Shown one piece after another: positions 7,596 through 17,118 of a stretch of DNA of 38,115 nucleotides. Position 1 is the stretch's first letter. The number at the start of each line of letters is the position of its first letter. Under the pieces are notes generated by a model, which had not been told where the DNA came from, searched no databases, and saw only the letters and a program-made list of their open reading frames with translations. The stretch is from Sulfurovum sp. (GTDB lineage Bacteria > Campylobacterota > Campylobacteria > Campylobacterales > Sulfurovaceae): contig JANTHR010000013.1 in assembly GCA_024762315.1 (NCBI GenBank), forward strand, positions 1 to 38,115. Direction: 5' to 3'. The translations under genes were made by a program, and so were the position numbers.

Positions 7596-8866
7596 TTTAC
7601 TATCCTTCTTAAATCATTTCCGTAGATAACAGCTAGTTGTGCAATGTCCTGCCATTTTTGTGCACGTATTTTGTAGAGGTTCGCCTTGGCATTGGCAAGC
7701 GCATCTTCGTAACGGAGGTACTCCTCCTGCGTGATGACTTCATTTTCCAAAGAAACTTTGGCGACTTTCAGCAGTGTTTTCTGCTCTTTTACGCTTTTTT
7801 GTGCCAGTTTGAACGAACGCCCAAGCAGTACGATCTCGCGGCTGAGCTCTCTGGCTTTGACGCCCAGTGTGTCACGTGTATCGTCCACCAGAGATCTCTC
7901 TTTGTAGTAGTCCAGTTTTGCTTCTTCCACCGCAGTGGACTTGCTGCTGTCATAAATCGGGATATTCACATAGAGGCCCAGCATGCCGTAGTTCGTGTTC
8001 ACCGACTCATCGTTGTTGTAGGCATCACCATGACTGCGGGTATAGCTACCCTTCATCGCAAGCGTAGGGTAATAGTTTTCTTTGGCGGCCTTTATGCCTG
8101 CCTGGCTTGCCCGAAGTTTCTTTTCCAAAGGAAGCAGTGCAAAGATCTTTTCTTTTTTGATACGTCCCTTTTGACGCAGCGGTACACTCTGTCTGGGTGA
8201 AATGCCGGTCAGAGTCTCCACCTTGGCAAAAAGGCTGTTCCTCTGTTGATCGATGCCGACAATATTCATTTTCAGCTCATTGATATGCGTATCAAGTGTA
8301 AGCAGCTGACTCTGTGCGGCGCGTCCCTCTTTGACCATGAGTGCAACCTTTTTTCTGGTTGCCAGTATGGACCTCTCTTTGGCCAAAAGAGCACCTTTGA
8401 GTGACTCCATGTAGCGCAGGTATGCCACAGCACCCACAACGCCAGCTTCTCTCTGTATGAGGTTGAGCTTCTTTTTGTCTTTAGCAGCCAGATGCATGAG
8501 CGAAGCTTTCTCTTTGAGGGTATAGAGGGATTTTACAAATACAGGCCAGCTGAACTGTACCCCAAGGCGGCTGATGTTCTTACTGAATGGAAGCGCCGCA
8601 CCCGGGGTTTGCATTTCAGACGGAAGTACCGGCCTCAGGTTTGAAGGACGGTTATAGATCTCATACCCGGCAAAAGCATCAAGTTTTGGCATAAGTTTGT
8701 CCGAGATCCTGCGTTCTCCCAGTGCACCTCTTTGGACCTCGAGAGCATCAAGTGTACTCTGGGGCCGCTGTTTGACTGCATCGAGCAGTGTAGTGATAGT
8801 TACGGCATGGGCCAGCTGTCCTGCCAGGAGCAGCGACAGTCCTATTTTCAATGTGTTGTTTCTCAC
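7592..8866 (-). CDS. TolC-family outer-membrane efflux protein
   Basis: A 424-residue outer-membrane channel protein of the OEP/TolC family. The start is a GTG overlapping the TetR stop (GTGA). A cleavable signal peptide is visible (LKIGLSLLLAGQLAHA). The mature chain is dominated by long alpha-helical, K/E/A/L-rich stretches arranged as two repeats. Beta-strand segments typical of the barrel occur around GYEIYNRPS and YGMLGLYVNIPIYDSSKS; the latter is the characteristic second-repeat strand of TolC proteins. It forms the exit duct for the pump encoded downstream by the MFP and RND genes. Confidence 0.92.
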   Translation of the reverse strand: MRNNTLKIGLSLLLAGQLAHAVTITTLLDAVKQRPQSTLDALEVQRGALGERRISDKLMPKLDAFAGYEIYNRPSNLRPVLPSEMQTPGAALPFSKNISRLGVQFSWPVFVKSLYTLKEKASLMHLAAKDKKKLNLIQREAGVVGAVAYLRYMESLKGALLAKERSILATRKKVALMVKEGRAAQSQLLTLDTHINELKMNIVGIDQQRNSLFAKVETLTGISPRQSVPLRQKGRIKKEKIFALLPLEKKLRASQAGIKAAKENYYPTLAMKGSYTRSHGDAYNNDESVNTNYGMLGLYVNIPIYDSSKSTAVEEAKLDYYKERSLVDDTRDTLGVKARELSREIVLLGRSFKLAQKSVKEQKTLLKVAKVSLENEVITQEEYLRYEDALANAKANLYKIRAQKWQDIAQLAVIYGNDLRRIVK

Positions 8867-9504
8867 CTGTTCTCCTTTAGCATAAGTTTGATCTTTTCGA
8901 TGACATATTCTGCGATCTCTTCAATATCACACTCTGTACAGGTATCTACTTCTATATCATCCAGCTCGGCTGCTTTTATTCTCAGCGGCTTGGTAGTTAC
9001 CATCAGATTGATCGTGCCCAGTACCATAAAATAGAGTATCATCGGCACAGCATTGTGGAAACAGCCCTTTGCCTCGCCCCGTTTGAGAATATCAGTGAAA
9101 AGTGCATAAAGCTTCCGCATCGATGCAAAGAGCATTTCGGGAACGACTGCACCGCTGTCACTGAGTTCTTTAAGCAGTAAAGAAGGGAGATAGGGATGTT
9201 CACAGGCGAACTTTGCATAGGTACGGATGAACCCTTCCAGTTCCTTCGTGGGAGTACTATGCTTCTTGTTCTCTTCAACAATAGTCTGCTGTATTTGTGT
9301 TAGTATTTCACGCATGACCGCTTCATAAAGCCCTTTTTTATTCTTGAAATAGTAAAAGACCATCGCTTTGTTCAGTCCGCAGCGTTCCGCCAATTCATCC
9401 ATCGAGGCCGAAGCATACCCTTTTTGGGAAAAGAGTTCGATCGCATGGGTGATGATAAGCTGTTTGGAGACTTCTGCATCCCGTTTTTGTATTTTTTTTG
9501 GCAT
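8863..9504 (-). CDS. TetR/AcrR-family transcriptional repressor
   Basis: A 213-residue regulator. The N-terminal DNA-binding domain spans about residues 14-62, with the helix-turn-helix SMDELAERCGLNKAMVFYYF and the usual FKNKKGLY that follows. The rest is helical ligand-binding domain with no recognisable specificity; near the C-terminus sits CTECD, which could be thiol- or metal-sensitive (speculative). It is the first gene of the efflux operon, overlaps the next gene by 4 bp, and a perfect palindrome lies 13 bp before its start. Autorepression, relieved by a pump substrate, is the likely scheme. Confidence 0.92.
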   Translation of the reverse strand: MPKKIQKRDAEVSKQLIITHAIELFSQKGYASASMDELAERCGLNKAMVFYYFKNKKGLYEAVMREILTQIQQTIVEENKKHSTPTKELEGFIRTYAKFACEHPYLPSLLLKELSDSGAVVPEMLFASMRKLYALFTDILKRGEAKGCFHNAVPMILYFMVLGTINLMVTTKPLRIKAAELDDIEVDTCTECDIEEIAEYVIEKIKLMLKENR

Positions 9505-9516
9505 AAAGATCCTAAT

Positions 9517-9540
9517 TAATTAACTGGTTAGTTAATTATA
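9517..9540 (-). promoter_or_regulatory. TetR operator and -10 box of the efflux operon
   Basis: Perfect dyad with 9-bp arms: TAATTAACT at 9517-9525, spacer GGTT, and AGTTAATTA at 9530-9538. On the minus strand a consensus TATAAT box occupies 9535-9540, overlapping the outer arm. A bound repressor would block RNA polymerase. The -35 region is weak. The operator lies just upstream of the TetR start and its ribosome site (AGGA). Confidence 0.75.
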
Positions 9541-9619
9541 GGACTAAAAACTTTAAACATAAATTAATTTGAGCTTAGAATATGTGTATATCAGAGGCAT
9601 ATAAGTAAGAATAGAATGC

Positions 9620-9638
9620 CCCCTCTCAAAGAGAAGGG
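9620..9638 (-). terminator. Probable terminator after pckA
   Basis: On the minus strand an 8-bp stem (CCCTTCTC with GAGAGGGG, one G-T wobble) closes an AAA/TTT triloop 9 bp after the pckA stop. Downstream is T-rich but not a clean U tract, so efficiency is uncertain. Confidence 0.45.
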
Positions 9639-9647
9639 AAAGAGGTT

Positions 9648-11237
9648 TTAAAGTTGTGGACCTGCTGAAGCGAAGTCAAATTCTCCACCCTTGTCATCAT
9701 AACGGTGGAAGTTCTTCTGGAACATACCTGCGAGTTTTGCCAACATTGCATCGTATTCAGCTTTGTCTTCCCATGTATTTCTCGGGTTGAGTACTTCCGT
9801 ATCGACACCTTCGAGTGTATGAGGTATTGCAAGATTGAAGGTATCCAGTGTATCGAATTCTGAATTTAAAATAGCGCCGCTTAAGATACCATTGATACAT
9901 GCTCTGGTATTTTTGATACTCATTCGTTTACCTGTACCGTAAGGACCGCCCGTCCAGCCTGTATTGACCAGATACACATTTACACCGTGCTCATCGATCT
10001 TTTCTCCGAGCAATTTGGCATACACAGTTGGGTGAAGCGGCAAGAATGCTTCACCAAAACACGCAGAGAATGTTGCGACCGGTTCAGTGATCCCTCTTTC
10101 GGTACCGGCAACTTTAGCCGTATACCCACTTAGGAAATAGTACATTGCCTGCTCTTTGGTCAGCTTGGATACCGGCGGTAAAACACCAAAAGCATCTGCA
10201 GAAAGGAAAATGATATTCTTTGGATGCCCAGCCTGCAGGTCTTCTTTATGATTTTTAATATGTTCTATCGGATAAGAGACACGTGTATTCTCTGTTTTAG
10301 AACCATCTTCATAGTCAACCTTGCCATGCTCATCGGACACAACGTTCTCCAAAAGTGCATCTTTTGTAATAGCGCCATAGATCTCAGGTTCAGATTTTGG
10401 ATCAAGATTAATCACTTTTGCATAACATCCACCCTCAAAGTTAAAGACACCATGTTCATCCCAACCATGTTCATCATCCCCTATAAGTGCCCTGTTGGGG
10501 TCTGTTGAAAGTGTTGTTTTCCCTGTACCTGACAACCCAAAGAAAAGACATACATCACCATCTTTACCTACATTTGCAGAACAGTGCATAGAAAGTTTGC
10601 CTTCAAGCGGCAGCCAATAGTTCATCATGGAGAAGATACCTTTTTTCATCTCACCACCATACCAGGTACCACCGATAATAGAAATATTGTCTTCTATATT
10701 AAATACAACATAGACATCAGAATGCAAACCATGCTCTTTGTACTTTTCATCTACAGTTTTACATGCATTATATACTGTAAAGTCCGGCTCGAACGTTTCC
10801 AGTTCTTCTTCCGTAGGACGAATGAACATGTTTTTGACGAAGTGTGCCTGCCATGCTACTTCAGTTACAAATCTTATCGCTCTCTTGCTGGCTGCACTCG
10901 CACCTGAAAAAACATCTGTAACATAAATATTCTTACCGGAAAGTTGCGAGAGTGTAATATCCAACAGTTCATCATAGATCTCTTTTTTGATCGGTTGATT
11001 AACCTCGCCCCAGGCAATATATTTATTGGATGGCGGCTGGTCTACAAAATATTTATCTTTTGGGCTACGTCCTGTAAAGATACCTGTATCACACATTGCT
11101 GTGCCTGTTGTAGATATCTTACACTCGTGACTGTTTACTTCATGCGCTTGCAACTCATCATAACTTAAATTATAGTAAACATCTCCAATGTTTTTCAATC
11201 CTAGCTTGTCAAGTCCGTTGGGCGTTTTGGTACTCAT
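9648..11237 (-). CDS. pckA: Phosphoenolpyruvate carboxykinase (ATP)
   Basis: A 529-residue cytoplasmic enzyme that interconverts oxaloacetate + ATP and PEP + CO2 + ADP. The kinase P-loop is in [13 protein letters not shown]; the metal and substrate site is [32 protein letters not shown] and [15 protein letters not shown] are further signatures of the ATP-type family. I chose the ATG at 11237, six codons inside the longest frame, because AGAGGA lies just upstream and the protein then begins [14 protein letters not shown], a normal family N-terminus. It follows the oadGAB genes with a 114-bp gap holding a hairpin, so it may have its own promoter. With OadAB it sets the fate of oxaloacetate. Confidence 0.97.
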   Translation of the reverse strand: MSTKTPNGLDKLGLKNIGDVYYNLSYDELQAHEVNSHECKISTTGTAMCDTGIFTGRSPKDKYFVDQPPSNKYIAWGEVNQPIKKEIYDELLDITLSQLSGKNIYVTDVFSGASAASKRAIRFVTEVAWQAHFVKNMFIRPTEEELETFEPDFTVYNACKTVDEKYKEHGLHSDVYVVFNIEDNISIIGGTWYGGEMKKGIFSMMNYWLPLEGKLSMHCSANVGKDGDVCLFFGLSGTGKTTLSTDPNRALIGDDEHGWDEHGVFNFEGGCYAKVINLDPKSEPEIYGAITKDALLENVVSDEHGKVDYEDGSKTENTRVSYPIEHIKNHKEDLQAGHPKNIIFLSADAFGVLPPVSKLTKEQAMYYFLSGYTAKVAGTERGITEPVATFSACFGEAFLPLHPTVYAKLLGEKIDEHGVNVYLVNTGWTGGPYGTGKRMSIKNTRACINGILSGAILNSEFDTLDTFNLAIPHTLEGVDTEVLNPRNTWEDKAEYDAMLAKLAGMFQKNFHRYDDKGGEFDFASAGPQL

Positions 11238-11263
11238 GGTATCCTCTTTGTACATATAAGATT

Positions 11264-11279
11264 TTATGCTAAAGCATAA
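11264..11279. repeat. Inverted repeat in the pckA leader
   Basis: TTATGCT (11264-11270) and AGCATAA (11273-11279) form a perfect 7-bp dyad around AA, about 27 bp before the pckA start. It may be an operator or leader hairpin. A second perfect palindrome, CTTTAAACGTTTAAAG, lies at 11309-11324. No regulator is assigned to either. Confidence 0.4.
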
Positions 11280-11323
11280 TTCAAAAAAACATTTTTTTCT
11301 GATTTATACTTTAAACGTTTAAA

Positions 11324-11344
11324 GGAGTGAAAAAGATTCACTCC
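11324..11344 (-). terminator. Hairpin after oadB (terminator or attenuator)
   Basis: GGAGTGAA (11324-11331) and TTCACTCC (11337-11344) form a perfect 8-bp stem with a 5-nt loop, 7 bp after the oadB stop. On the minus strand TTTAAA follows instead of a long U run. It probably ends or reduces transcription before pckA. Confidence 0.55.
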
Positions 11345-11351
11345 CTAATTA

Positions 11352-12701
11352 TTATTTAAAAATTGAAAGCAGTACACCTGCCGCAACTGCTGAACCGATA
11401 ACCCCTGCAACATTCGGACCCATGGCATGCATGAGTAAAATATTACCCGGTTTCTCTTCTGAACCGACCTTACTCGCCACCCTTGCTGCCATTGGTACTG
11501 CAGAGACACCTGCTGCTCCAATAAGTGGATTAATAGGCTCTTTTGAGAATTTATTCATAATCTTAGCCATCAGTACACCTGCCGCTGTACCGGCAGCAAA
11601 GGCAATAAGACCGATGACCATGATCCCCAATGTTTCAGCTACAAGGAATTTATCTGCCTGAAGTGTCATACCCACACCAAAACCAAGAAAGATCGTCACT
11701 ATATTGATCAACGAATTCTGCATCTCATTGGAAAGTCTGTCAACAACCCCTGACTCTTTTGCAAAGTTACCAAATGCAAATGAACCCATCAGCGGTGCAG
11801 CATCCGGAAGGATGAGCGCGATCAGAATAATCACAACAAGAGGGAAAATAAGTTTTTCAATTCTATTTACTTTTCTTGTGGTCTTCATCACAATTTGACG
11901 TTCTTCTTTGTTTGTAAGTGCTCTCATTATCGGTGGTTGAATGACCGGAACCAATGCCATATAAGAGTATGCTGCAACAGCAATCGCTCCAAGCATTTCA
12001 GGTGCCAATGCAGAGGCGATAAAGATAGAGGTTGGACCATCGGCTCCACCGATAATACTGATTGCCGAACACTGTTTTAAGGTAAAGTCGACCATACCGG
12101 TGTATTGTGAAAGTGCAGCAGCTCCTACCAGTGAACCAAAGATACCAAACTGTGCTGCGCCGCCAAGCAGTGCTGTCTTAGGATTGGCAAGAAGTGGTCC
12201 GAAGTCAGTCATTGCTCCAACACCCATAAAAATAAGCAGAGGAAAGAACTCATTCGCAATACCCATATTATAGATAATTCCGAGCATACCCTCAGGTCCT
12301 GTCATATTGGCAATAGGAATATTGGCCAAAAGTCCACCAAAAGCGATAGGAAGTAGAAGGAGTGGTTCAAATCCTTTGGCAATAGCAAGATAAAAAAGAA
12401 CGAAGATAATAAGGAACATGATCACGCGTCCCCAGCTCTGTGCAAACTTTGACATTTCTTTGCCCTGACCGTTCTTTACCCCTTCTTTAGGATTAACAAT
12501 AGCATCCAGGCCTGTCGTATGAAAAAAACTTGCGATGAGTCCGGTAACACTTTTTGGCTGGTAGGTTGCTTTCTCCTGTGCAATCAACTCTTCCTGTGTC
12601 ATGAACTGCTTTGCAGTTGTTTCATGTTCACTTGCCGTTGCAACATTTGTCAAAAAAGCAAAAGCAAACAACACTAAAAGTAACAGATGTTTGATCTTCA
12701 T
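11352..12701 (-). CDS. oadB: Sodium-pumping oxaloacetate decarboxylase, beta subunit
   Basis: A 449-residue membrane subunit that couples decarboxylation of carboxybiotin to Na+ export. The family core carries [15 protein letters not shown] (the functional Asp region) and [18 protein letters not shown], with about nine hydrophobic segments. Unusually, the N-terminus has a signal-peptide-like start ([19 protein letters not shown]) and about 80 extra polar residues before the first family TM segment; such extensions are not found in the enterobacterial protein as I recall it. It starts 2 bp after oadA ends, so the two are surely cotranscribed. The alternative, a related methylmalonyl-CoA or glutaconyl-CoA decarboxylase beta subunit, is less likely given the OadA partner. 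Confidence 0.93.
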   Translation of the reverse strand: MKIKHLLLLVLFAFAFLTNVATASEHETTAKQFMTQEELIAQEKATYQPKSVTGLIASFFHTTGLDAIVNPKEGVKNGQGKEMSKFAQSWGRVIMFLIIFVLFYLAIAKGFEPLLLLPIAFGGLLANIPIANMTGPEGMLGIIYNMGIANEFFPLLIFMGVGAMTDFGPLLANPKTALLGGAAQFGIFGSLVGAAALSQYTGMVDFTLKQCSAISIIGGADGPTSIFIASALAPEMLGAIAVAAYSYMALVPVIQPPIMRALTNKEERQIVMKTTRKVNRIEKLIFPLVVIILIALILPDAAPLMGSFAFGNFAKESGVVDRLSNEMQNSLINIVTIFLGFGVGMTLQADKFLVAETLGIMVIGLIAFAAGTAAGVLMAKIMNKFSKEPINPLIGAAGVSAVPMAARVASKVGSEEKPGNILLMHAMGPNVAGVIGSAVAAGVLLSIFK

Positions 12702-12703
12702 AA

Positions 12704-14488
12704 TTACTCCATTGTGGCTAAAAGTTGTGCGTCTGCTACCGCATCATTTACACTGACGTTAATAGAAGCTATTTTCCCTGCTTGTGGGGCTGCAATATCA
12801 ATTTCCATTTTCATTGCCTCAAGGATCATGATCACATCACCTTCAGCAACTGTATCACCCGGATTCTTGAGGATCTTCCATACATTACCCGGTGTCTGGG
12901 AATGAATTTCTACCGTACCTACACCCTGTGCCGGTGTCGGTGCCGCTGCCGCCGGTGTTGTTGTCGGTGCTGCTTCGGAGATCTGAATATCTGCTTCGCC
13001 TTCTGCTACCTGAACACTGTATTTCTTACCATCTACTACTACTGTATAATTTCCTGCCATTTCTGCTTCTCCACTGTTGTTTTTACCTTTTCTTACCATG
13101 AGAGGACTCTCGCCTTTCAAGAACGCAATACCTTTTTGATCACATGCACCTGCTATGAAGACATTTTCTTCTGTCGCTTCAAGTCCTTCTTCTTCAAGCA
13201 CTTTTTCCCAGTGCGCAATAGATTTTGTTTCATCTCTATCTGCAATATCAAGAGGGTTTTCAGTTGTCGGTTCAAGATTTAGTTTTTCACTTGCAAGCTT
13301 AATGATCTCATCATCCGCTTTAACCGGTGTTCTACCAAAGTAACCCAATACCATACGGCCATACCCCGGAGCGATCTGCTTCCATGGGCCGAACATGACG
13401 TTCGCATAGGCTTGCTGCCAGTAGAATTGGCTTACCGGTGTTACGGATGTACCGTAACCGCCACGTTCTACAACTTCTTTCATTGCAGCGATCACTTTAT
13501 CGAATTTATCCAACTCACCGCTATCCCTCATCATTTGAGTATTGGCTGTCAACGCACCGCCAGGCATAGGAGAGAATGGGATAAGCGGTGAAACCTGAGT
13601 TGCTTCAGGCGGTATCATATATTCTGCAAGACACTCTTTGAGTCTGTCTTCATACTTAAGTATCTTATTGAGCTTCAAGTCACCAAGGTTATAGTTCGTC
13701 CCTTTGGTCGCATGCAACATTGTAAGGATATCCGGCTGAGATGTTCCGCCACTTACCGGAGAAGCAGCCATATCGATACCGTTTGCCCCGGCTTCCAGTG
13801 CTGCAAGGTAAGATGCTACAGAAACACCTGCTGTCTCATGTGTATGAAGTCTAAGGTGCACACTTTCGCCAAGAAGTTTTCTCGCCATAGCGATCGTCTC
13901 ATACACTTTATGGGGATTGGCTGTACCGGAAGCATCTTTAAAACAGACACTGTCAAATGCAATTCCGCTGTCTAAGATATTTCTAAGTGTTTTTTCATAA
14001 AAAGGCACGTCATGAGCACCCTTGCATCCCGGGGGGAGGTCCATCATGGTAACGACCACTTCATGATTCAATCCGTGTTTCTTAATGCACTCTGCACTAT
14101 AGGCTAGGTTGTTAACATCATTCAGCGCATCAAAGTTACGTACTGTGCTTGTACCATGTTTTTTGAACATCTTGGCAAAGAGATCGATCATCTCACGACT
14201 GCCTGTATCAAGCATTACGGTGTTGATCCCCCGTGAAAGTACTTGTAAATTCGCATCCGGTCCGACGATCTCTCTGAAACCGTCCATCATTTGAAATGCA
14301 TCTTCCTGAAGATAGAAATAAAGGGATTGGAATCTCGCTCCCCCACCGAACTCAAAATGAGTGATACCTGCATTTTTCGCTGCTTCTACCGCAGGGAAAA
14401 AATCATCCATAAGTACACGACCGCCAAAGACAGACTGAAATCCGTCCCTAAAAGTCGTATCCATTACATCAATATATTTTTTAGCCAT
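12704..14488 (-). CDS. oadA: Oxaloacetate decarboxylase alpha subunit / pyruvate carboxylase subunit B
   Basis: A 594-residue biotin-dependent carboxyltransferase. The N-terminal TIM barrel has DTTFRDG near residue 10, CFKDASG, and [11 protein letters not shown] with the metal-binding histidines. A central PYC_OADA domain follows (about 290-450). An Ala/Pro/Thr-rich linker (about 510-525) leads to the biotinyl domain with EAMKMEID, the modified lysine being about K560. Beta and gamma subunits on both sides point to the Na+-pumping decarboxylase. In Campylobacterota related proteins are often annotated as pyruvate carboxylase subunit B, so the physiological direction could be carboxylation with a separate biotin carboxylase. 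None is seen in this window. Confidence 0.93.
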   Translation of the reverse strand: MAKKYIDVMDTTFRDGFQSVFGGRVLMDDFFPAVEAAKNAGITHFEFGGGARFQSLYFYLQEDAFQMMDGFREIVGPDANLQVLSRGINTVMLDTGSREMIDLFAKMFKKHGTSTVRNFDALNDVNNLAYSAECIKKHGLNHEVVVTMMDLPPGCKGAHDVPFYEKTLRNILDSGIAFDSVCFKDASGTANPHKVYETIAMARKLLGESVHLRLHTHETAGVSVASYLAALEAGANGIDMAASPVSGGTSQPDILTMLHATKGTNYNLGDLKLNKILKYEDRLKECLAEYMIPPEATQVSPLIPFSPMPGGALTANTQMMRDSGELDKFDKVIAAMKEVVERGGYGTSVTPVSQFYWQQAYANVMFGPWKQIAPGYGRMVLGYFGRTPVKADDEIIKLASEKLNLEPTTENPLDIADRDETKSIAHWEKVLEEEGLEATEENVFIAGACDQKGIAFLKGESPLMVRKGKNNSGEAEMAGNYTVVVDGKKYSVQVAEGEADIQISEAAPTTTPAAAAPTPAQGVGTVEIHSQTPGNVWKILKNPGDTVAEGDVIMILEAMKMEIDIAAPQAGKIASINVSVNDAVADAQLLATME

Positions 14489-14502
14489 TTAAGTTACCTT
14501 GT

Positions 14503-14742
14503 TTACGATTTATTTTTACGAAATTCTGAAATAGCTGCGACAATAGCTGCAACATGATGTGCATTGTCTGTAGCTTGTGTAGTTGTCGACGTAGGTACAG
14601 CGGGCGCTTTGTCTGGGAAGTATTTATTGATAATTTTAGCCTGAAGCTTCATTACCTGGACGAGCACAGCAAGAAACACAAAGACAATCAACATCCCCAA
14701 TACCATAAACTTAAGGCTTTCACCTACTAAATTGATTTCCAT
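14503..14742 (-). CDS. oadG: Oxaloacetate decarboxylase gamma subunit
   Basis: A 79-residue small membrane subunit. It has one N-terminal TM helix (about 11-31, FMVLGMLIVFVFLAVLVQVM), a Pro/Thr-rich linker, and a short C-terminal helix HHVAAIVAAISEF. This plan matches OadG, which anchors the alpha subunit to OadB and helps assembly. It is first in the oadG-oadA-oadB operon, 14 bp before oadA, with AAGG ahead of the ATG. Confidence 0.88.
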   Translation of the reverse strand: MEINLVGESLKFMVLGMLIVFVFLAVLVQVMKLQAKIINKYFPDKAPAVPTSTTTQATDNAHHVAAIVAAISEFRKNKS

Positions 14743-14804
14743 ATGAACACCTTCATTATTTAGTTTATGTACAAATTTTAAAACAGTTTTGCTTGTTCTT
14801 TGTT

Positions 14805-14827
14805 AAAAACAGAGAATTATCTTCTCT
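14805..14827 (-). terminator. Rho-independent terminator of the DEAD-box helicase gene
   Basis: On the minus strand AGAGAA, a GATAA loop, TTCTCT and then GTTTTT form a compact 6-bp hairpin with a U tract. It overlaps the helicase stop codon (the TAA is in the loop). It separates the helicase from oadG. Confidence 0.7.
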
Positions 14828-16199
14828 TTTTTCTGCGATTGTTATTTCGCGTAGCTTTTTGTTCACTTGTATAACTTTTCAACATCTCATCAACGGTATG
14901 CTGATCAAAGCCGATCTGTGAACCGACATTATGTTGTTCTTTTTCAATAAAACAGGAAACCAGCTTCTCCAAAAGCAGATCCCTGTCCATATCACCCATA
15001 GTGGAGATCAATGTCTGGGCTTCATTGTGAATAGGCATATCTCTCACTAGATCTGCCAGATATTCAAGACCTGCTTCATCGATGCCTTCACCGCCTTGAA
15101 TCGTAGCCAAACGCATCTCTGCCCCCACCTCTTTTTGGATACGCTGAAGTTCTCTGAACTCTTCGGTTGTTACCAAAGTGATGGCCTGTCCGCTTTTCCC
15201 TGCACGTCCTGTACGACCAATGCGGTGCACATAAGACTGAGGGTCAAAAGGGATATGGTAGTTGAAAACATGGGTGACATCTTTTACATCAAGTCCACGT
15301 GCAGCCACATCGGTAGCAACCATGATCTTCGTTTGCCCTCTTCTGTAAGCTTTGATGACCACTTCCCTGTCCTGTTGTTCAAGGTCTCCATGCAGACCTG
15401 CCGCATTGAAGCCTAGCGCCTGCAAATGTTCTGTCAGTCTGTCCACTTCTCTTTTCATACGACAGAAAATAATACATTTATTCGCATCTTCCGTCTCAAG
15501 CAGTTTGACGATCGCTTCATCTCTTTGGTTCTCATTGATCACATAGTAACGCTGTTCTATCACGTTATTGGTCGTCTCTTCATCACCTACGACTGAGATG
15601 AATTCAGGTTGATATAAAATGTGTTTTGCAAGTTCTTTAATGGGCTCCGGCATGGTTGCAGAGAAAAGCAGTGTCTGTCTGTTCTGCGGGATATATTCAA
15701 AGATCTCTTTGATCTCTTCTAAGAATCCCATATCAAGCATTTCATCTGCTTCATCCAATACTACGATCTCCGGGTTAAAGACATCGATCTTTCCTTTTTT
15801 GTAAAGGTCTTTCAGTCGTCCGGGTGTTGCTACTACGATCTGTACTCCCTTGTGGATCAGTGCGATCTGACGACCGTACCCTACACCACCATAGACCGTC
15901 AGTGTTCTGATCCCTGCAAAACGTCCAAGATGATACAGTTCATCCGAGACCTGTGTTGCCAACTCTCTTGTTGGTGTAATGACCAAAGCCCTCTCTATTT
16001 CACCTTTGGCAAGTTTATCCATCATCGGAAGACCAAATGCTGCTGTTTTTCCGGTACCCGTATGAGCCTGTCCAACCATATCACTTCCATTTGCAATGAT
16101 CGGGATAGCCATCTCCTGAATAGGACTTGGTTCTCTAAAGCCTGCTATCTTCACCCCTTTGGCTATGTCGCGGTGAAAATCAAATTCGTTAAATTTCAT
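14817..16199 (-). CDS. DEAD-box ATP-dependent RNA helicase
   Basis: A 460-residue RNA helicase. All core motifs are present in order: Q motif GFREPSPIQ, motif I AHTGTGKT, Ia PTRELATQ, II VLDEADEML, III SATMP, then V RGLDVKD and VI HRIGRTGRAG. The basic tail NNNRRKKRR should bind RNA. I start it at the ATG at 16199 (MKFNEFDFHRD), with an AAGG site, and not at the 34-codon-longer frame at 16301, because that extension covers a hairpin and does not look like family sequence. It resembles the RhlE/CshA group; likely roles are ribosome assembly, RNA turnover and cold adaptation (inference). Confidence 0.95.
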   Translation of the reverse strand: MKFNEFDFHRDIAKGVKIAGFREPSPIQEMAIPIIANGSDMVGQAHTGTGKTAAFGLPMMDKLAKGEIERALVITPTRELATQVSDELYHLGRFAGIRTLTVYGGVGYGRQIALIHKGVQIVVATPGRLKDLYKKGKIDVFNPEIVVLDEADEMLDMGFLEEIKEIFEYIPQNRQTLLFSATMPEPIKELAKHILYQPEFISVVGDEETTNNVIEQRYYVINENQRDEAIVKLLETEDANKCIIFCRMKREVDRLTEHLQALGFNAAGLHGDLEQQDREVVIKAYRRGQTKIMVATDVAARGLDVKDVTHVFNYHIPFDPQSYVHRIGRTGRAGKSGQAITLVTTEEFRELQRIQKEVGAEMRLATIQGGEGIDEAGLEYLADLVRDMPIHNEAQTLISTMGDMDRDLLLEKLVSCFIEKEQHNVGSQIGFDQHTVDEMLKSYTSEQKATRNNNRRKKRR

Positions 16200-16211
16200 A
16201 TTTTTGCCTTT

Positions 16212-16233
16212 GGGCAGATACACAGATCTGCCC
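16212..16233 (-). promoter_or_regulatory. Leader hairpin before the DEAD-box helicase start
   Basis: GGGCAGAT (16212-16219) and ATCTGCCC (16226-16233) form a perfect 8-bp stem with a 6-nt loop, ending about 13 nt before the start codon. It nearly abuts the ribosome site, so it could control translation. A second short stem (GCGGA/TCCGC, about 16314-16327) lies further upstream, just after uppP. Confidence 0.45.
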
Positions 16234-16332
16234 TCCATAAATTTGTCCAAAACTGTTTTTGAACTTAATAGAGGCACTCGCAAGAGACTCTTTAAATCCA
16301 ATTTCCTTTGACAGCGGAAAGATCCGCCCCCT

Positions 16333-17097
16333 CTACACTATCATCAGCAAAATAACTCCAAAAATGATCCGGTAGATACCGAATGCCACAAAGGTGAAAC
16401 GCTGAAGAAAAGCAAGGAAGAGTTTGATCGTCGCATAGGCCACAACAAACGCGACAAGGAAGCCGATCAAAAAAGCACCCCAGTTGGCATCGGCAAAATC
16501 CTGATAGTGTTTGAGCAGGTCATATCCGCTGACCGCCGCCATAACCGGGATGGCCAGAAGAAAAGAGAACTCTGCAGAGGTCTTTCTGTCCATGCCCGAG
16601 AGCAATCCTCCGACGATCGTCGCCCCTGCACGGCTCGTACCGGGAACCAGAGAGAATATCTGTGCAAAACCGACCCACCAGGCCTGTGTCCAGCTTACTT
16701 TCTCCACATCCTTGACATGGTATTCCTGCTCTTTGTAGAAATACTCTACGATGAGAAAAACAAGACCGCCGATGATGAACATCCAGGCCACAGTCTGTAC
16801 ATTGAAAAGTGTTTTGATCTGGTCTTTAAAGATAAAACCTACAATAGCAAGAGGCAGAAAGGCAAAGAGCAGCTTCATCCACAGACCGATCTTCTTAAAG
16901 GTAATCTTCTCTCGATAGATCAGCATCACGGCCAAAATAGCAGCAAACTGGATGATGACTTCATACGCTTTGGTAAGATCTGTTTCGGCAACACCGAGAA
17001 ATTTCGATGCTACGATCATATGCCCTGTTGAAGAGATGGGCAAAAATTCTGTAAAACCTTCGATAATTCCGATGATTATCGCCTGAAAAATATCCAA
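16333..17097 (-). CDS. uppP: Undecaprenyl-diphosphate phosphatase (BacA family)
   Basis: A 254-residue inner-membrane enzyme that dephosphorylates undecaprenyl diphosphate, recycling the lipid carrier for peptidoglycan and other cell-wall polymers; it also gives bacitracin tolerance. The two catalytic signatures are EGFTEFLPISSTGHM (residues 13-27) and VPGTSRAGATI (about 155-165). About seven hydrophobic segments are present and the length is typical (250-270). The gene lies downstream of the ABC exporter, separated by a paired-hairpin element, and upstream of the helicase. The functions of these neighbours do not clearly connect. Confidence 0.96.
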   Translation of the reverse strand: MDIFQAIIIGIIEGFTEFLPISSTGHMIVASKFLGVAETDLTKAYEVIIQFAAILAVMLIYREKITFKKIGLWMKLLFAFLPLAIVGFIFKDQIKTLFNVQTVAWMFIIGGLVFLIVEYFYKEQEYHVKDVEKVSWTQAWWVGFAQIFSLVPGTSRAGATIVGGLLSGMDRKTSAEFSFLLAIPVMAAVSGYDLLKHYQDFADANWGAFLIGFLVAFVVAYATIKLFLAFLQRFTFVAFGIYRIIFGVILLMIV

Positions 17098-17118
17098 ATT
17101 TGTTTCCTTACATTTTCG

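Noticed and set aside
16200-16301. A 34-codon N-terminal extension of the DEAD-box helicase
   Set aside because: It covers the leader hairpin and does not resemble helicase N-termini; the ATG at 16199 has a ribosome site.
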